Assembly: GCA_950060715.1 (NCBI GenBank)
Contig: CATLVA010000021.1
Coordinates: 1-10,714 of the forward strand
From: an uncultured Oligoflexia bacterium
Lineage (GTDB): Bacteria > Bdellovibrionota > Bacteriovoracia > Bacteriovoracales > Bacteriovoracaceae
DNA length: 10,714 bases
Reading direction: 5' to 3'
The stretch's first letter is position 1. Every line of letters starts with the position of its first letter. Below, piece after piece: positions 1-6,296 of this stretch. The notes beneath the pieces were generated by a model. That model ran no database searches, had not been told where the DNA came from, and was given only the letters and a program-made list of their open reading frames with translations. Both the position numbers and the translations under genes were made by a program.

Positions 1-345
1 CTTTTAAGTATAGTCAGTGGTTTATTTGCAGGCCTTGTTGGAATTGGAAATGGAGTATTGTTGGGTCCGGCCATTTTAAGTTTAAATCTAGTCGAACATA
101 AAAAGATTAGCCCAACCATAAATGTATTAATGTTTATTAATTCATTTTTTGCTAGTGCTGCTTTAATGCTTAGTAGGCCCTTCATTGTATTTTCTAACCT
201 AAACACGATCACCATTATTGTCATATTTGCGATTGGTGCAGCCTATTTTGGGCGTAGATTTAATAGTTTAATTTCCGTTAAGAATAGGAAGTTGCTCGTT
301 TCATGTGTATTGATTTTAACCATCGCTAGGCTACTTACTAGTTAA
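1..345 (+). CDS. TauE/SafE (TSUP) family membrane permease, C-terminal part
   Basis: The reading frame is open from the first base, so the gene starts upstream of the window and only the last 114 codons are present. The visible protein is strongly hydrophobic. Near its start it carries a glycine-rich GLVGIGNG stretch in a membrane segment, followed by a conserved-looking polar loop (EHKKISPT). This matches the second-repeat signature of the TSUP/TauE-SafE family, usually GIGGG, with one glycine replaced by Asn here. About three further membrane helices follow. Family members export or import sulfite, sulfoacetate or other organosulfur anions across the inner membrane, but the substrate cannot be read from this fragment. 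An internal ATG at 58 is not a credible start because it lies inside the signature helix. The stop overlaps the tail of the convergent small gene at 338-571. Confidence 0.75.
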   Translation, partial: LLSIVSGLFAGLVGIGNGVLLGPAILSLNLVEHKKISPTINVLMFINSFFASAALMLSRPFIVFSNLNTITIIVIFAIGAAYFGRRFNSLISVKNRKLLVSCVLILTIARLLTS

Positions 346-571
346 ACCAACCTGAATTAGTATCTTGATTCCAGATGTTTTGTGGTCTTTTCTTTTTTGA
401 AGCAATCTTTCGTCTATTAGATTTACTGCTTTTTTTAGCAGGTGTTTGGGTCTTAGTTTTTTTCACAAGGTCTATGCCTGAAAGATTAGCTGAACTCACA
501 GATCCTATGCCTCCCATGGCCATGGAATTATGAGTCCAAATTAATACGATTAAGATAGCTAATTTTTTCAT
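338..571 (-). CDS. Small basic secreted protein of unknown function
   Basis: This 77-residue protein has a clear Sec signal peptide: MKK, then a hydrophobic core to about residue 12, then a polar region ending SMA, with likely cleavage after residue 18. The mature chain is about 59 residues. It begins with a Gly/Ser-rich stretch and becomes very rich in Lys and Arg (residues 36-62), with no cysteines and no domain I recognise. The start is well supported: AAGGAGG lies at 585-579 on the minus strand, seven bases before the ATG. The gene converges with the transporter gene and overlaps its stop by 8 bases, and it is divergent from the histidine phosphatase gene. The signal peptide and strong ribosome site argue for a real gene. 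Its function is unknown; binding of a polyanion (nucleic acid, LPS or peptidoglycan) is only suggested by the charge. Confidence 0.7.
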   Translation of the reverse strand: MKKLAILIVLIWTHNSMAMGGIGSVSSANLSGIDLVKKTKTQTPAKKSSKSNRRKIASKKKRPQNIWNQDTNSGWFN

Positions 572-707
572 TTTAATTCCTCCTTGGAATCTACAACTCT
601 AGTATTTGCATATTTAAGGCCAAAAAATGCTATGTAATATTGAATGCTTAGAGGTGTTTCTCTGTCGGTGTGTGGTGTCATTTTGTGGTTTGGGATAAAA
701 TGTCTCC

Positions 708-1286
708 ATGGATTTATATATATTTCGCCACGGTGAAACTGATTGGAATTTAGAAAAAAGATTCCAAGGGAGAACTGATATTCCTCTCAATGCTACAGGT
801 AAAAATCAGGCCGTTGAGTTAAGAGAAAAACTGAGAAACTTACCGCTAGTTAAAGTTTATAGCTCTGACTTAAGTAGAGCGCTAGAAACAGCTAAAATTG
901 CATTTAAGGGATTGATCTCGATGCATGAAGAGCTTCAAGAAGCAAATTTGGGTGAAATCGAAAGATTAAAACTCTCAGAAATTGAAGTGAAGTATGGACA
1001 GCATTTTATGGATAGATGGTTTTCTGATGATCCTAGCACAATGGATTTTCAATTTCCAAAAGGAGAGTCAAAGCGAGAGCACCAGTTTCGCTTACAAGCT
1101 TTTTTAGAGGGCCTATTTTCAATTCACAAAAATGATTCGGTTGGGATATCAACTCATGGTGGAAGCCTTCGTAGAATTATAGAATTATGTTTAAATTCTC
1201 CTCAAGATTTAAGAATTAAAAACTGTGATCTTTTTCATTTGAAGTATGATGGAGAATCGTGGGAATTTCTCCAAAACCTATCATAA
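708..1286 (+). CDS. Histidine phosphatase superfamily protein (phosphoglycerate mutase-like)
   Basis: This is a 192-residue member of the branch-1 histidine phosphatases, near the usual length of about 200. The catalytic RHGE motif is at residues 7-10, with His8 as the predicted phospho-acceptor, followed by TDWN. The SSDLSRALETA block holds Arg57, and the second catalytic His150 lies in STHGG. The region around residues 78-85 would normally read E...G.WEG; here it is EANLGEIE, so the acid/base Glu remains plausible but the WEG signature is lost. Relatives include cofactor-dependent phosphoglycerate mutase, GpmB, alpha-ribazole phosphatase (CobC) and broad phosphatases. The small size and absence of mutase insertions favour a phosphatase, substrate unknown. 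It is predicted to be cytoplasmic. No strong Shine-Dalgarno is seen; the ATG at 708 is chosen because the family motif starts four residues later. Its 3' end overlaps the convergent LysR gene by 6 bases. Confidence 0.88.
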   Translation: MDLYIFRHGETDWNLEKRFQGRTDIPLNATGKNQAVELREKLRNLPLVKVYSSDLSRALETAKIAFKGLISMHEELQEANLGEIERLKLSEIEVKYGQHFMDRWFSDDPSTMDFQFPKGESKREHQFRLQAFLEGLFSIHKNDSVGISTHGGSLRRIIELCLNSPQDLRIKNCDLFHLKYDGESWEFLQNLS

Positions 1287-2156
1287 GCTTTTTTTAATCT
1301 CTTTGATGAGCAATTCAATAAGAGGTTTAGAATGTTGCTGTTTTAAATAAGCTAGGGATATATCATGAGAAGCAATTCCATTTTTTGGAAAGTTTTCAAT
1401 ATTAACTAATTTTAGTTTTTTATTTTTTACAAGCTTTTTGGCCACTTGTCCTGGAAGTAAGCCCAGACCAAGTCCTTCTTGAGTAAGTTCTTTCACTGTT
1501 TCAAGAGACGAAGTTTTAAATAAATGCCTTTTTTCTAGTTGAGAAAAAACCACTACTTCATTATGTTCAAGATCTGAGAAAGCCTCTGGCATTAATATAA
1601 GGGGGGCCTTCTCAATTTTAAATTTTGAATCTGGGCTCTTGTATAGGAAAAACGAGTCTTCAAAGATCTTTTCAATCACTAAGTTTGCTGACTTTTTGGG
1701 AGCAACAATAAGGCTTATATCTAATTCATTTTACTCAAGCTTAGATTGAATATGAGCACTTCTACCCGTAGTTAATTCTATGTTAAGTTTAGGGTATATC
1801 TCTGAGAAATGATGTAAGAATTTTGGCCAAAAATAGGCTGCAATTGATTCATAGGTTCCTACTCGTAAGTGACCAGCATTCGCATCAAGTGGGTTATGTA
1901 ATTTTTCTTCGACATCAGATATTGAATGAAAAAGCTCATGACAATAATCAAAAAGAATCTTCCCTTCATTGGTAAGTACGACCCCTCGAGGTTGTCTTAT
2001 AAAAAGCTCAACACCTAATGCCTGTTCCAGCGTCTTTATACTTTTAGTCAAAGATGGCTGAGTAATATAAATGGTCTCAGCAGCCTTCTTCATAGATCCA
2101 AGTTTTGCCACTTCGTAAAAATAGGGTAGTTTTTCAAGGTTTTCTTTAAGTCTCAT
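1281..2156 (-). pseudogene. LysR-type transcriptional regulator interrupted by one in-frame stop codon
   Basis: Codons 1-141 (2156-1734) encode a typical LysR N-terminus: a winged helix-turn-helix at about residues 9-67 (EVAKLGSMKKAAE, then TQPSLTKSIKTLE, then LGVELFIR) and the linker helix, followed by the start of the effector-binding domain. An ochre TAA stands at 1733-1731. The same frame continues without a shift: 17 open codons (NELDISLIVAPKKSANL) lead to GTG at 1679, then 131 more codons to TGA at 1281. The total is 291 codons, a normal LysR length, and the sequence on both sides of the stop reads as continuous LysR (RSAHIQSKLE, stop, NELDISLIVAP). One point mutation therefore accounts for the break. 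The upper fragment would keep the DNA-binding domain without the effector domain, so it may be inactive or constitutive. A sequencing error or readthrough is also possible. It is divergent from the nitroreductase gene, its probable target. Confidence 0.88.
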
Positions 2157-2180
2157 ATAGCTAAATGTTATATCTATAAT
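2155..2180 (+). promoter_or_regulatory. Possible LysR-box and promoter between the LysR gene and the nitroreductase gene
   Basis: The 72-base gap between the divergent genes holds a dyad ATAT-N11-ATAT (2155-2158 and 2170-2173). This fits the T-N11-A rule of LysR-family operators and overlaps the regulator's own start codon. It is followed at 2175-2180 by TATAAT on the plus strand, a consensus -10 box about 49 bases before the nitroreductase ATG. No good -35 is seen at the matching distance, as expected for a promoter that needs an activator bound upstream. The region is very AT-rich, so chance matches are likely. Confidence 0.4.
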
Positions 2181-2228
2181 AGGAATAATTCAATTTAGTT
2201 TAACCCAGTATGGTGCTATTTATACATC

Positions 2229-2882
2229 ATGTTAGAAAAATACGTAGCTCAAAAATTTCAATCCGATACTTCCTTAGAAATAAGTCGAGATCTGCTATAC
2301 GCCCACAAAAAACGCAGAACGATTAGGCAATTCTCGCAAGTTGCTCCTCCTAGAGAAGTCATTGAAAATGCTATTTCCATTGCGGCAAGTGCTCCCAGTG
2401 GGGCAAATAGACAACCCTGGCATTTCAGTTTAATTCAGAAACCTGAAAGTAAAAGGACCATAAGAACTTTAGCCGAAAAAGAAGAACTTGATTTCTATAA
2501 GCTAAAACCAAATAAGCAGTGGGTAGAAGATTTAAAACACTTACATACTAATGAGATCAAAAGCTTTATTACAGAAGCGCCCTATCTTATTTCTATATTT
2601 TACAGGCATATCGATAGGGAAGGCGACGGTTTTAAAAAGAATTACTACGCTAAAGAGTCTGTGGGTATAGCCACTGGGATGCTTATTTCGGCACTTCATC
2701 TAAGCGGTCTAAGTACCTTGACTTATACTCCTAAGCGTATGCAATTCTTGACTGAATTTTGTCAAAGACCAAGTGATGAGCGTCCCTTTTTATTATTGGC
2801 GGTGGGACTACCAAAGGAAGATGTAGAAGTTCCCCAAATTTCTAAAAAGTCACTATATGATATTTTAAGTATATGGGGCTAA
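2229..2882 (+). CDS. Nitroreductase-family flavoprotein, iodotyrosine-deiodinase-like
   Basis: This 217-residue protein has the FMN-binding nitroreductase fold. RRTIRQFS at residues 29-36 and APSGANRQPW at 55-64 are the N-terminal flavin-contact motifs, and TLTYTP at 163-168 is the C-terminal one. The segment EELDFY...WVEDLKHLHTNEIK (residues 85-111) matches the active-site lid of iodotyrosine deiodinase (IYD). There a Glu, a Tyr and a Lys clamp the amino-acid end of the halotyrosine. Here the Glu (residue 85) and Lys (111) are kept. The Tyr position aligns with Phe89, with a Tyr next to it at 90. The C-terminus (LLLAVGLPKEDVEVP) also follows the family. Known members reductively dehalogenate halotyrosines or reduce nitroaromatics with NAD(P)H-derived electrons in the cytoplasm. 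The substrate here is inferred, not shown. There is no clear Shine-Dalgarno before the ATG. The gene is divergent from the broken LysR gene, and its stop overlaps that of the phosphatase gene by 4 bases. Confidence 0.87.
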   Translation: MLEKYVAQKFQSDTSLEISRDLLYAHKKRRTIRQFSQVAPPREVIENAISIAASAPSGANRQPWHFSLIQKPESKRTIRTLAEKEELDFYKLKPNKQWVEDLKHLHTNEIKSFITEAPYLISIFYRHIDREGDGFKKNYYAKESVGIATGMLISALHLSGLSTLTYTPKRMQFLTEFCQRPSDERPFLLLAVGLPKEDVEVPQISKKSLYDILSIWG

Positions 2883-4108
2883 ATATCTAAAAAATTGAAT
2901 TCTTCAGTGTCTTCTTCCTGGCTATTAATTTTTTGATTGAGATTTCTAATAATCATCGAGAATCTTTTATTAAAGTTCCAAAGAATTTTTGCCCCTAATT
3001 GAGGATTGTTTTGAATTAATTTAAAAAATTGTTGATGAGTTATTTCTACCACAGAAGTTTTTTCCAGTGCGATGACATCGGCAGATCTTTTCTGCCCATC
3101 GATAACCGACATCTCTCCAAAGTAGTCTCCAGCTTTAAGGATACTCAATGAAGTTTCTCCTTTTTTAATTTCTGCGGAACCTTTTAAGATGATAAAAAAT
3201 GAGCGTCCCATATCGCCTTCATGAATGATGTATTCACCAGACTCAATTGTTGATTGCTTGGATGCTTCGATCGTTTTAGTTATCTCTTTGTAGTTGAGCT
3301 TTTCGAAGAAAGGTAGATTCTTTAAAAATCTCGTTTTGTCTTCAGAAGTGATATGTGAATCTTTTTTCAATTCGATGCTTATCGCAATAGCAGTAATATT
3401 ATCGCGTGCATTACTCTTTAAAGCTGAGTCAATTAGTTCGTCAACATTGGACTGCTTTAACTCTTTTTCAAGAGAGCTCGCCAATTTATCTTCAGGTAAG
3501 TGATCGCTGACACCATCACTGCAAAGGATAAACTTGTCAGAAGAATCCAGCTCAATTAATAGATGGTCAATAAGCACTCGTTTAGAGAAACCAATCGCTT
3601 GGGTTAGTGCTTGTGCTTTTGGAACCTCTTTCGTAATCCCCTTACTTTGAGCTAACTGCCCGTATGTATGATCCAAAGTCAATTGATGAAGTTGATCAGC
3701 TCGTTTAAGATAGCAGCGGCTATCACCTACGTGTGCCAAATAAGCTTTATTATGGTGGATCCACAAGAGAGTTAATGTTGATGCCATACCTTTTAAGCTA
3801 GGATCAGTTTTTACAAGAGAACGTATTTCACTCGATGCTTCGTTTATAAGCTCATCGAATGTATCCTTTAACAGATCTTTTTTGGCCGGTTCATGACTTT
3901 TTATCAGGGGTTCAAGAAATTCAGCTCTCTCGATAATTTTTTTTGAAACTAATTCACACGTCTTTTGACTTGCAAGGGTACCTTTTATTGCGCCACCCAT
4001 TCCGTCTGCCACAATATACAAACCTAGTTTGTCATCAACAAATATTGAGTCTTCGTTTTCAGATTTTTTATGTCCAGGATTAGTTCCAAAAAATGAGCTA
4101 AGTTTCAT
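2879..4108 (-). CDS. PP2C-type Ser/Thr protein phosphatase fused to a cyclic-nucleotide-binding domain
   Basis: The predicted protein has 409 residues from the ATG at 4108. A TTG 18 bases upstream (4126) would add six residues but lies inside the inverted repeat. MKLSSFFGTNPG is the usual PP2C beginning, so the ATG is preferred. The phosphatase domain covers about residues 1-250 with all metal-binding motifs: NED (18-20), DGMGG (35-39), GDSR (128-131), SDGVSD (197-202) and RDN (235-237). A CAP-ED domain follows at about 265-385. It has a phosphate-binding-cassette-like segment FGEMS (330-334) and Arg341-Ser-Ala, keeping the Glu and Arg that contact the ribose and phosphate in CAP and PKA. The short acidic tail resembles no domain. 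The likely role is cytoplasmic dephosphorylation of Ser/Thr phosphoproteins under control of cAMP or cGMP. It is the last gene of a minus-strand run, 39 bases after the deamidase-like gene. Confidence 0.92.
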   Translation of the reverse strand: MKLSSFFGTNPGHKKSENEDSIFVDDKLGLYIVADGMGGAIKGTLASQKTCELVSKKIIERAEFLEPLIKSHEPAKKDLLKDTFDELINEASSEIRSLVKTDPSLKGMASTLTLLWIHHNKAYLAHVGDSRCYLKRADQLHQLTLDHTYGQLAQSKGITKEVPKAQALTQAIGFSKRVLIDHLLIELDSSDKFILCSDGVSDHLPEDKLASSLEKELKQSNVDELIDSALKSNARDNITAIAISIELKKDSHITSEDKTRFLKNLPFFEKLNYKEITKTIEASKQSTIESGEYIIHEGDMGRSFFIILKGSAEIKKGETSLSILKAGDYFGEMSVIDGQKRSADVIALEKTSVVEITHQQFFKLIQNNPQLGAKILWNFNKRFSMIIRNLNQKINSQEEDTEEFNFLDI

Positions 4109-4110
4109 AT

Positions 4111-4144
4111 TTAACCTGTTCGGCAAAATTGCCCAACAGGTTAA
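4111..4144. repeat. 34-base inverted repeat (hairpin) just upstream of the phosphatase start
   Basis: The arms TTAACCTGTT (4111-4120) and AACAGGTTAA (4135-4144) are perfect complements. Inside them GGCAA (4122-4126) pairs with TTGCC (4129-4133), with one C-C mismatch between the two stems. In minus-strand mRNA this forms a long stem-loop that starts 3 bases after the stop of the deamidase-like gene and ends 2 bases before the phosphatase ATG. It lacks the U-run of an intrinsic terminator. It buries the only AGG-like Shine-Dalgarno bases (in the 3' arm, read on the minus strand) and the alternative TTG start. It could attenuate translation, stabilise the upstream transcript end, be a processing site, or bind a dimeric protein as DNA. 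Confidence 0.75.
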
Positions 4145-4147
4145 TAG

Positions 4148-4990
4148 TTAAAATGCTCTTATGCCAGTATGTTTATCATCAAATGACCTGAAAAAGTCGA
4201 CAAAAAAGCCATTGTAAAAATCTTCACTGCGTTTAGCACGGTAGTCTTCAACAAAATTCTCTATTTCAGTATGGTCATAGTTGAAAAGAAGTAAGCTTGA
4301 GTAGATATGATTACTTAGAAAGCCAAAACGTTCAGCATCGGTGACAAAGAACATCAAAGATTTTGCGTTTCTTTTTTTGTCTTTGAGCATACGTCTTTGC
4401 CATTTATCTAAACTCATAAGTCCTGTATAAGTGTCAATGGCATACCAACCTTTAGTCGTCTTTAAAATAGTGGCCACATGAAATTGCCATTGTTCCATAT
4501 CGCCTAAGACCCAAATCTTTTTAATTGCCGTGCGGTCAACCCCTCTTGCGAGAGCATGGAAGTGTGCAATAATGGCCCTTCCAAAGCATAGGCCAAGTAC
4601 TTCGTCTCGATCATAGTAGTGTTGTCTTCTCACAACTCTTTCTCTTTCAACAGCTCTAAAAACAGTTCTCGTTTGGGATGAAGTCAAAATTCGAGTGTTG
4701 TTTCCAACTAGGTCTTGCTCCAATTCTTCATTCAGTATTTGATTGAGGTTATGATTACTCTTTTCAATAAAATCTTCACTGGCATCATTATAGATCGCAT
4801 AGAAGTTTTCATTACCATAATAGTCTTTTAAGTCTTCCAAGCTTCTAGCATTAGGGAGCTCTTCGACATTAGATTCATTGTCCCATACATAGGTATCCCA
4901 CATTGGAGTTGTAAAATCTTGGTAGGTGGATACCCAAGAAGCATGAGCAGAGCTGATAACAAGTAATAGTAAAAAACCTAATTTAGTCAT
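4148..4990 (-). CDS. Secreted protein with a Cys-His-Asp triad, protein-glutaminase (deamidase)-like
   Basis: This is a 280-residue precursor with a Sec signal peptide (MTK, a hydrophobic run GFLLLLVISS, cleavage expected after AHA at residue 17). The first 120 mature residues are acidic and unassigned. The core at about 130-190 reads LCFGRAIIAHFHAL (Cys135), KKIWVLGD (157-164), QWQFHVATIL (His171) and GWYAIDTYTG (Asp186). This order and spacing, C-x-x-RA, then K-hydrophobic-G, then W-x-x-HVA, then hydrophobic-ID, is the pattern I associate with protein-glutaminase-type deamidases of the papain/transglutaminase-like fold. Members deamidate protein glutamines and can be secreted enzymes or toxins. 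The C-terminal 90 residues are aromatic-rich and unassigned. AGGA lies seven bases before the ATG. No lipobox is seen, so it is probably periplasmic or exported. The assignment rests on motif pattern only; a non-catalytic relative is possible. Confidence 0.75.
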   Translation of the reverse strand: MTKLGFLLLLVISSAHASWVSTYQDFTTPMWDTYVWDNESNVEELPNARSLEDLKDYYGNENFYAIYNDASEDFIEKSNHNLNQILNEELEQDLVGNNTRILTSSQTRTVFRAVERERVVRRQHYYDRDEVLGLCFGRAIIAHFHALARGVDRTAIKKIWVLGDMEQWQFHVATILKTTKGWYAIDTYTGLMSLDKWQRRMLKDKKRNAKSLMFFVTDAERFGFLSNHIYSSLLLFNYDHTEIENFVEDYRAKRSEDFYNGFFVDFFRSFDDKHTGIRAF

Positions 4991-5009
4991 ATTGAAATCC
5001 TGTGGCGGC

Positions 5010-5018
5010 CTTATACCA
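5010..5018 (-). promoter_or_regulatory. Possible extended -10 promoter element before the deamidase-like gene
   Basis: On the minus strand the sequence TGGTATAAG fits an extended -10 (TGn followed by a TATAAT-like hexamer), 20 bases before the ATG at 4990. No convincing -35 is present, as is common for extended -10 promoters. It would give this gene and the phosphatase gene their own transcript, apart from the YHS/cytochrome pair that ends at 5060. A short match like this can arise by chance. Confidence 0.3.
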
Positions 5019-5059
5019 GAATTTAGGATTTCCAGTGGAAGTTCTGTATATTTTATATA

Positions 5060-5665
5060 TTAGATTTCCGGTAAATCTTCATCAAACCATTGCCTCATGA
5101 CTTCTAACTGTTTTGCTTCTACAGGAGCTATATTTGACCAGGTAGGAGGCATAGGTTGTTCTGGATCTGTTATGACTTCAAATAGATAGTCTACATCTAT
5201 TGGTAGTGCCTTCATGGCCTCATAGGTGCTTAGGTCTAAGAATGCTGCTTGTCCGGCAGGGTTATGGCATTGAGCACATTTTGGAAAAAATACTTTCTCT
5301 GAGAGCGACTTCCAATTGGGTGCCAAGGCAATTGGCTTAGGGATAACTTTACTGGGAGCCCCAAGTGAGATCCATTCTGCTAATAGTAGTTTTAAATTTC
5401 CTTCTAATGCAGGGGCGTCTTTGGGCATTCTATCTGTTTCGATTGAGCGTTGAATCGCATTCAGATCGGCTTTAACATTATTGTAATTTGAATAGGCGGG
5501 ATGACATTGAACACATTGAGGTTCTAAAATTTCTCGTTTGATGACTTCGAAGTCAATGGTTTCTAAAGGTGCCGCTATTTTAATTTCTTCAAATTCCAAG
5601 TTCCCCGTTGTAGGGGGAACTCGGCAGGCCGTAATAATAATTAATAAACTCGCTAGTCTTAACAT
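5060..5665 (-). CDS. Di-haem c-type cytochrome lipoprotein
   Basis: The predicted protein has 201 residues. A short hydrophobic leader ends in ITAC, a lipobox, so Cys14 is the expected lipidated N-terminus of a periplasm-facing lipoprotein. Two covalent haem c sites of the CxxCH type are present: CVQCH at 51-55 and CAQCH at 130-134. Each is followed by a Met in a suitable context for the sixth ligand (RMP at Met80, PMPP at Met172). This gives two tandem cytochrome-c-like modules of about 80-90 residues. The module style (EILEPQC..CH, then RMP, then LLLAEWISLGAP) resembles the small cytochromes that accompany planctomycete- and myxobacteria-type secreted enzymes, and the expected role is electron transfer. 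It starts one base after the TAG of the YHS gene, with GAGG eight bases before its ATG inside that gene, so the two are probably translationally coupled. Assembly would need a cytochrome c maturation system not seen in this window. Confidence 0.9.
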   Translation of the reverse strand: MLRLASLLIIITACRVPPTTGNLEFEEIKIAAPLETIDFEVIKREILEPQCVQCHPAYSNYNNVKADLNAIQRSIETDRMPKDAPALEGNLKLLLAEWISLGAPSKVIPKPIALAPNWKSLSEKVFFPKCAQCHNPAGQAAFLDLSTYEAMKALPIDVDYLFEVITDPEQPMPPTWSNIAPVEAKQLEVMRQWFDEDLPEI

Positions 5666-5666
5666 T

Positions 5667-6143
5667 CTATAACCTCGGATCTTCTCCGGTTAATTCTTTC
5701 CATGCTTGGTCAGCTTTAGCTTCATTACCGACAACATCACGGTCAAAGAACCTTTTGGCACGGGAATTTACGAAATAATGGGCCCTGTTTCCATTAATTG
5801 TGAACAGTTCAGGATCGATCCCAACTTTTTGACCGACAATCATCGCCCTTGCACACCAACCTCCGTAGGTCGGCTCATATTTTCCTGGATCAGCCTCGAA
5901 GAGGTTTTTGTTGGCCATATTGGCAAATAGGTAGGTAACACCTTTAAAAACCGTACTGATTTCATTTTTTCCTGGTAAAGCGCTAGAACCACCTTCGGGA
6001 AAAACTGAAACCGGATCATATGCCTGTTGACTTACATGATGGATCAGCCCAACCTGTCCGGCCCCTAGATTGTAATTTTCAAGACTTCTTGCTGCATAAG
6101 TTTTAATACTGAATAAAATTAATAAGATACTGAGTAATTTCAT
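5667..6143 (-). CDS. Secreted YHS-domain protein
   Basis: This 158-residue precursor has a Sec signal peptide (hydrophobic run to about residue 12, KTYA at 14-17, cleavage near residue 17-18). The mature part is almost entirely a YHS domain (about 38-155): AYDPVSVF, then FKGVTYLFANMANKNLFEADPG, KYEPTYGGWCARA (Cys97), and a tail with AHYFVNS and AWKEL. This is the stand-alone periplasmic form related to the YHS domains found near heavy-metal ATPases. Where studied, such domains are linked to metal binding, with Cys as a likely ligand. Close secreted homologues are usually annotated only as YHS domain proteins. The Shine-Dalgarno AAGGAGGAGG directly precedes the ATG and is very strong. The gene leads a pair with the di-haem cytochrome, hinting at a joint periplasmic redox or metal role, which is inferred from position only. 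Confidence 0.88.
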   Translation of the reverse strand: MKLLSILLILFSIKTYAARSLENYNLGAGQVGLIHHVSQQAYDPVSVFPEGGSSALPGKNEISTVFKGVTYLFANMANKNLFEADPGKYEPTYGGWCARAMIVGQKVGIDPELFTINGNRAHYFVNSRAKRFFDRDVVGNEAKADQAWKELTGEDPRL

Positions 6144-6144
6144 A

Positions 6145-6181
6145 CCTCCTCCTTCTTTGATTATGGTTATAATCCGGAGGA
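6145..6181 (-). promoter_or_regulatory. Leader hairpin able to mask the Shine-Dalgarno of the YHS gene
   Basis: In the minus-strand leader the sequence TCCTCC (6181-6176) can pair with the Shine-Dalgarno core GGAGGA (6152-6147). Between them GATTAT (6174-6169) and ATAATC (6164-6159) are perfect complements around a four-base AACC loop. The result is a stacked two-part hairpin that would close the ribosome site and could open on heating, protein binding or translation. The pairing is visible in the sequence; the regulatory role is inferred. Confidence 0.45.
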
Positions 6182-6296
6182 AAGTATAAATATAATGAAA
6201 TGTTTTGATATTATATATAGCTAGGAGTTATATCTCTACAGCTTTCTTAAGAAGCGTATCTGCTATTTATTTAGAGTTTTAATATTTTTCTAATAA

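Noticed and set aside
338..380. ACTA/TAGT partial dyad at the convergent gene ends as a bidirectional terminator.
   Set aside because: Four base pairs with a long loop and no flanking T or A runs are not enough.
1251..1295. GGAGAA/TTCTCC stem at the end of the histidine phosphatase gene followed by a seven-base T-run at 1289-1295.
   Set aside because: The T-run begins 16 bases after the stem, too far for an intrinsic terminator, and both lie over coding sequence of the two overlapping genes.
1281..1679. A separate 132-residue protein starting at GTG 1679.
   Set aside because: Its sequence is the C-terminal half of a LysR effector domain in the same frame as the upstream half, with 17 open codons between the stop and this GTG and no ribosome site, so it is part of the interrupted gene.
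4109..4126. TTG start at 4126 for the phosphatase gene.
   Set aside because: It lies inside the hairpin and adds six residues before the normal PP2C beginning; the ATG at 4108 fits the family better.
4991..5059. TTCC/GGAA and CAGAA/TTCTG pairings after the cytochrome gene as a terminator.
   Set aside because: The stems are short and interrupted, there is no U-run, and the same bases overlap the possible promoter of the next gene.
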